Positions 13,637-13,857 of a DNA stretch of 13,857 nucleotides are shown one piece after another. This stretch comes from Cyanobacteriota bacterium. GTDB taxonomy: Bacteria; Cyanobacteriota; Cyanobacteriia; PCC-6307; Cyanobiaceae. Position 1 is the stretch's first letter; every line of letters begins with the position of its first letter. A program made the position numbers and the translations under genes. The stretch spans positions 1 through 13,857 of the forward strand of contig CANHSW010000023.1 in assembly GCA_947463165.1 (NCBI GenBank), written 5' to 3'. Below the pieces are notes generated by a model. It saw nothing but the letters and a program-made list of their open reading frames with translations, was not told the origin of the DNA and ran no database searches.

Positions 13637-13857
13637 ATGATTACTTCGTTGTCCAAACACAGCCAATCCATGGCCCGCACCGCTTCCAAGCTTCAACAGT
13701 CCAAACTCAGCACCATGCTGCTCAGCCAGCTGCTGCGCCGCGGCCGTAACTCCGCCGCTAAGCAGGCCAACGGTGGTTTCACCCTGGTGGAACTGCTGGT
13801 GGTGGTGGTGATCCTGGGCGTGCTCAGCGCCGTGGGTATCCCCGCCTACTTCTCCCA
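13637..13857 (+). CDS. Type IV pilin-like protein, N-terminal part (cut by window edge)
   Basis: This frame encodes a class III signal peptide: a positively charged leader ending ANGG, then the hydrophobic core FTLVELLVVVVILGVLSAVG and IPAYFS before the window ends. The prepilin peptidase PilD would cut between Gly and Phe; Glu at mature position 5 is present, as needed for pilus assembly. Possible starts in one frame are ATG at 13637, 13670 and 13715, giving leaders of 47, 36 or 21 residues; the first is used to show the full open frame, and a later one may be real. No clear ribosome binding site decides. Long leaders are common in cyanobacterial PilA-type proteins. Without the C-terminal domain, major pilin, minor pilin and secretion pseudopilin cannot be told apart. 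Confidence 0.88.
   Translation, partial: MITSLSKHSQSMARTASKLQQSKLSTMLLSQLLRRGRNSAAKQANGGFTLVELLVVVVILGVLSAVGIPAYFS

Overview
The window looks like part of a high-GC cyanobacterial chromosome, most likely from the Synechococcus/Cyanobium (picocyanobacterial) lineage. That rests on chlorophyll synthase (ChlG), the cytochrome b6f subunit PetP, a MenG-type phylloquinone methyltransferase, and a pilin with the long leader and GG/F cleavage site seen in such strains. Only two copies of the cyanobacterial palindrome GCGATCGC were found (391-398 and 6221-6228), so it is not strongly enriched here. The lineage is an inference.

Region 1 (1-3358, minus strand) is a compact gene string read right to left: hisF, a small membrane protein, menG, glyQ, and the start of a probable ComEC-type competence protein cut by the window edge. 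The small membrane protein and menG overlap by 14 bases. HisF carries an unusual insert of six pentapeptide repeats next to its catalytic Asp130.

Region 2 (3500-6852, plus strand) diverges from hisF and holds petP, chlG and a class A penicillin-binding protein, with gaps of 7 bases and 1 base. They probably form one transcript that joins b6f function, chlorophyll a synthesis and cell-wall synthesis. ChlG ends in a 7-residue tandem duplication. The PBP has a long Pro/Ala-rich tail.

Region 3 (6931-9666) is an RNA-modification and repair block. rsmB and an alkyltransferase-like gene (catalytic Cys replaced by Trp) lie on the minus strand and overlap. trmH diverges from the latter across only 13 bases. 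The 3' end of trmH overlaps by 41 bases with an opposing small membrane-protein gene, which follows a DppC/OppC-type ABC permease (9677-10606) on the minus strand.

Region 4 (10607-11501) is about 0.9 kb without a convincing gene. It has lower GC, decayed-looking open frames, short repeats and two promoter-like sites ahead of the next gene.

Region 5 (11502-13857) has an OmpR/PhoB-type response regulator on the plus strand, converging with an 11-base overlap on a membrane sensor histidine kinase on the minus strand. The kinase in turn diverges from a type IV pilin-like gene that runs off the window. A two-part inverted repeat sits in the short gap between kinase and pilin. The simplest reading is a two-component pair, possibly linked to pilus expression; the link is inferred from position only. 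I did not find CRISPR arrays, tRNA or rRNA genes, or intact insertion sequences.
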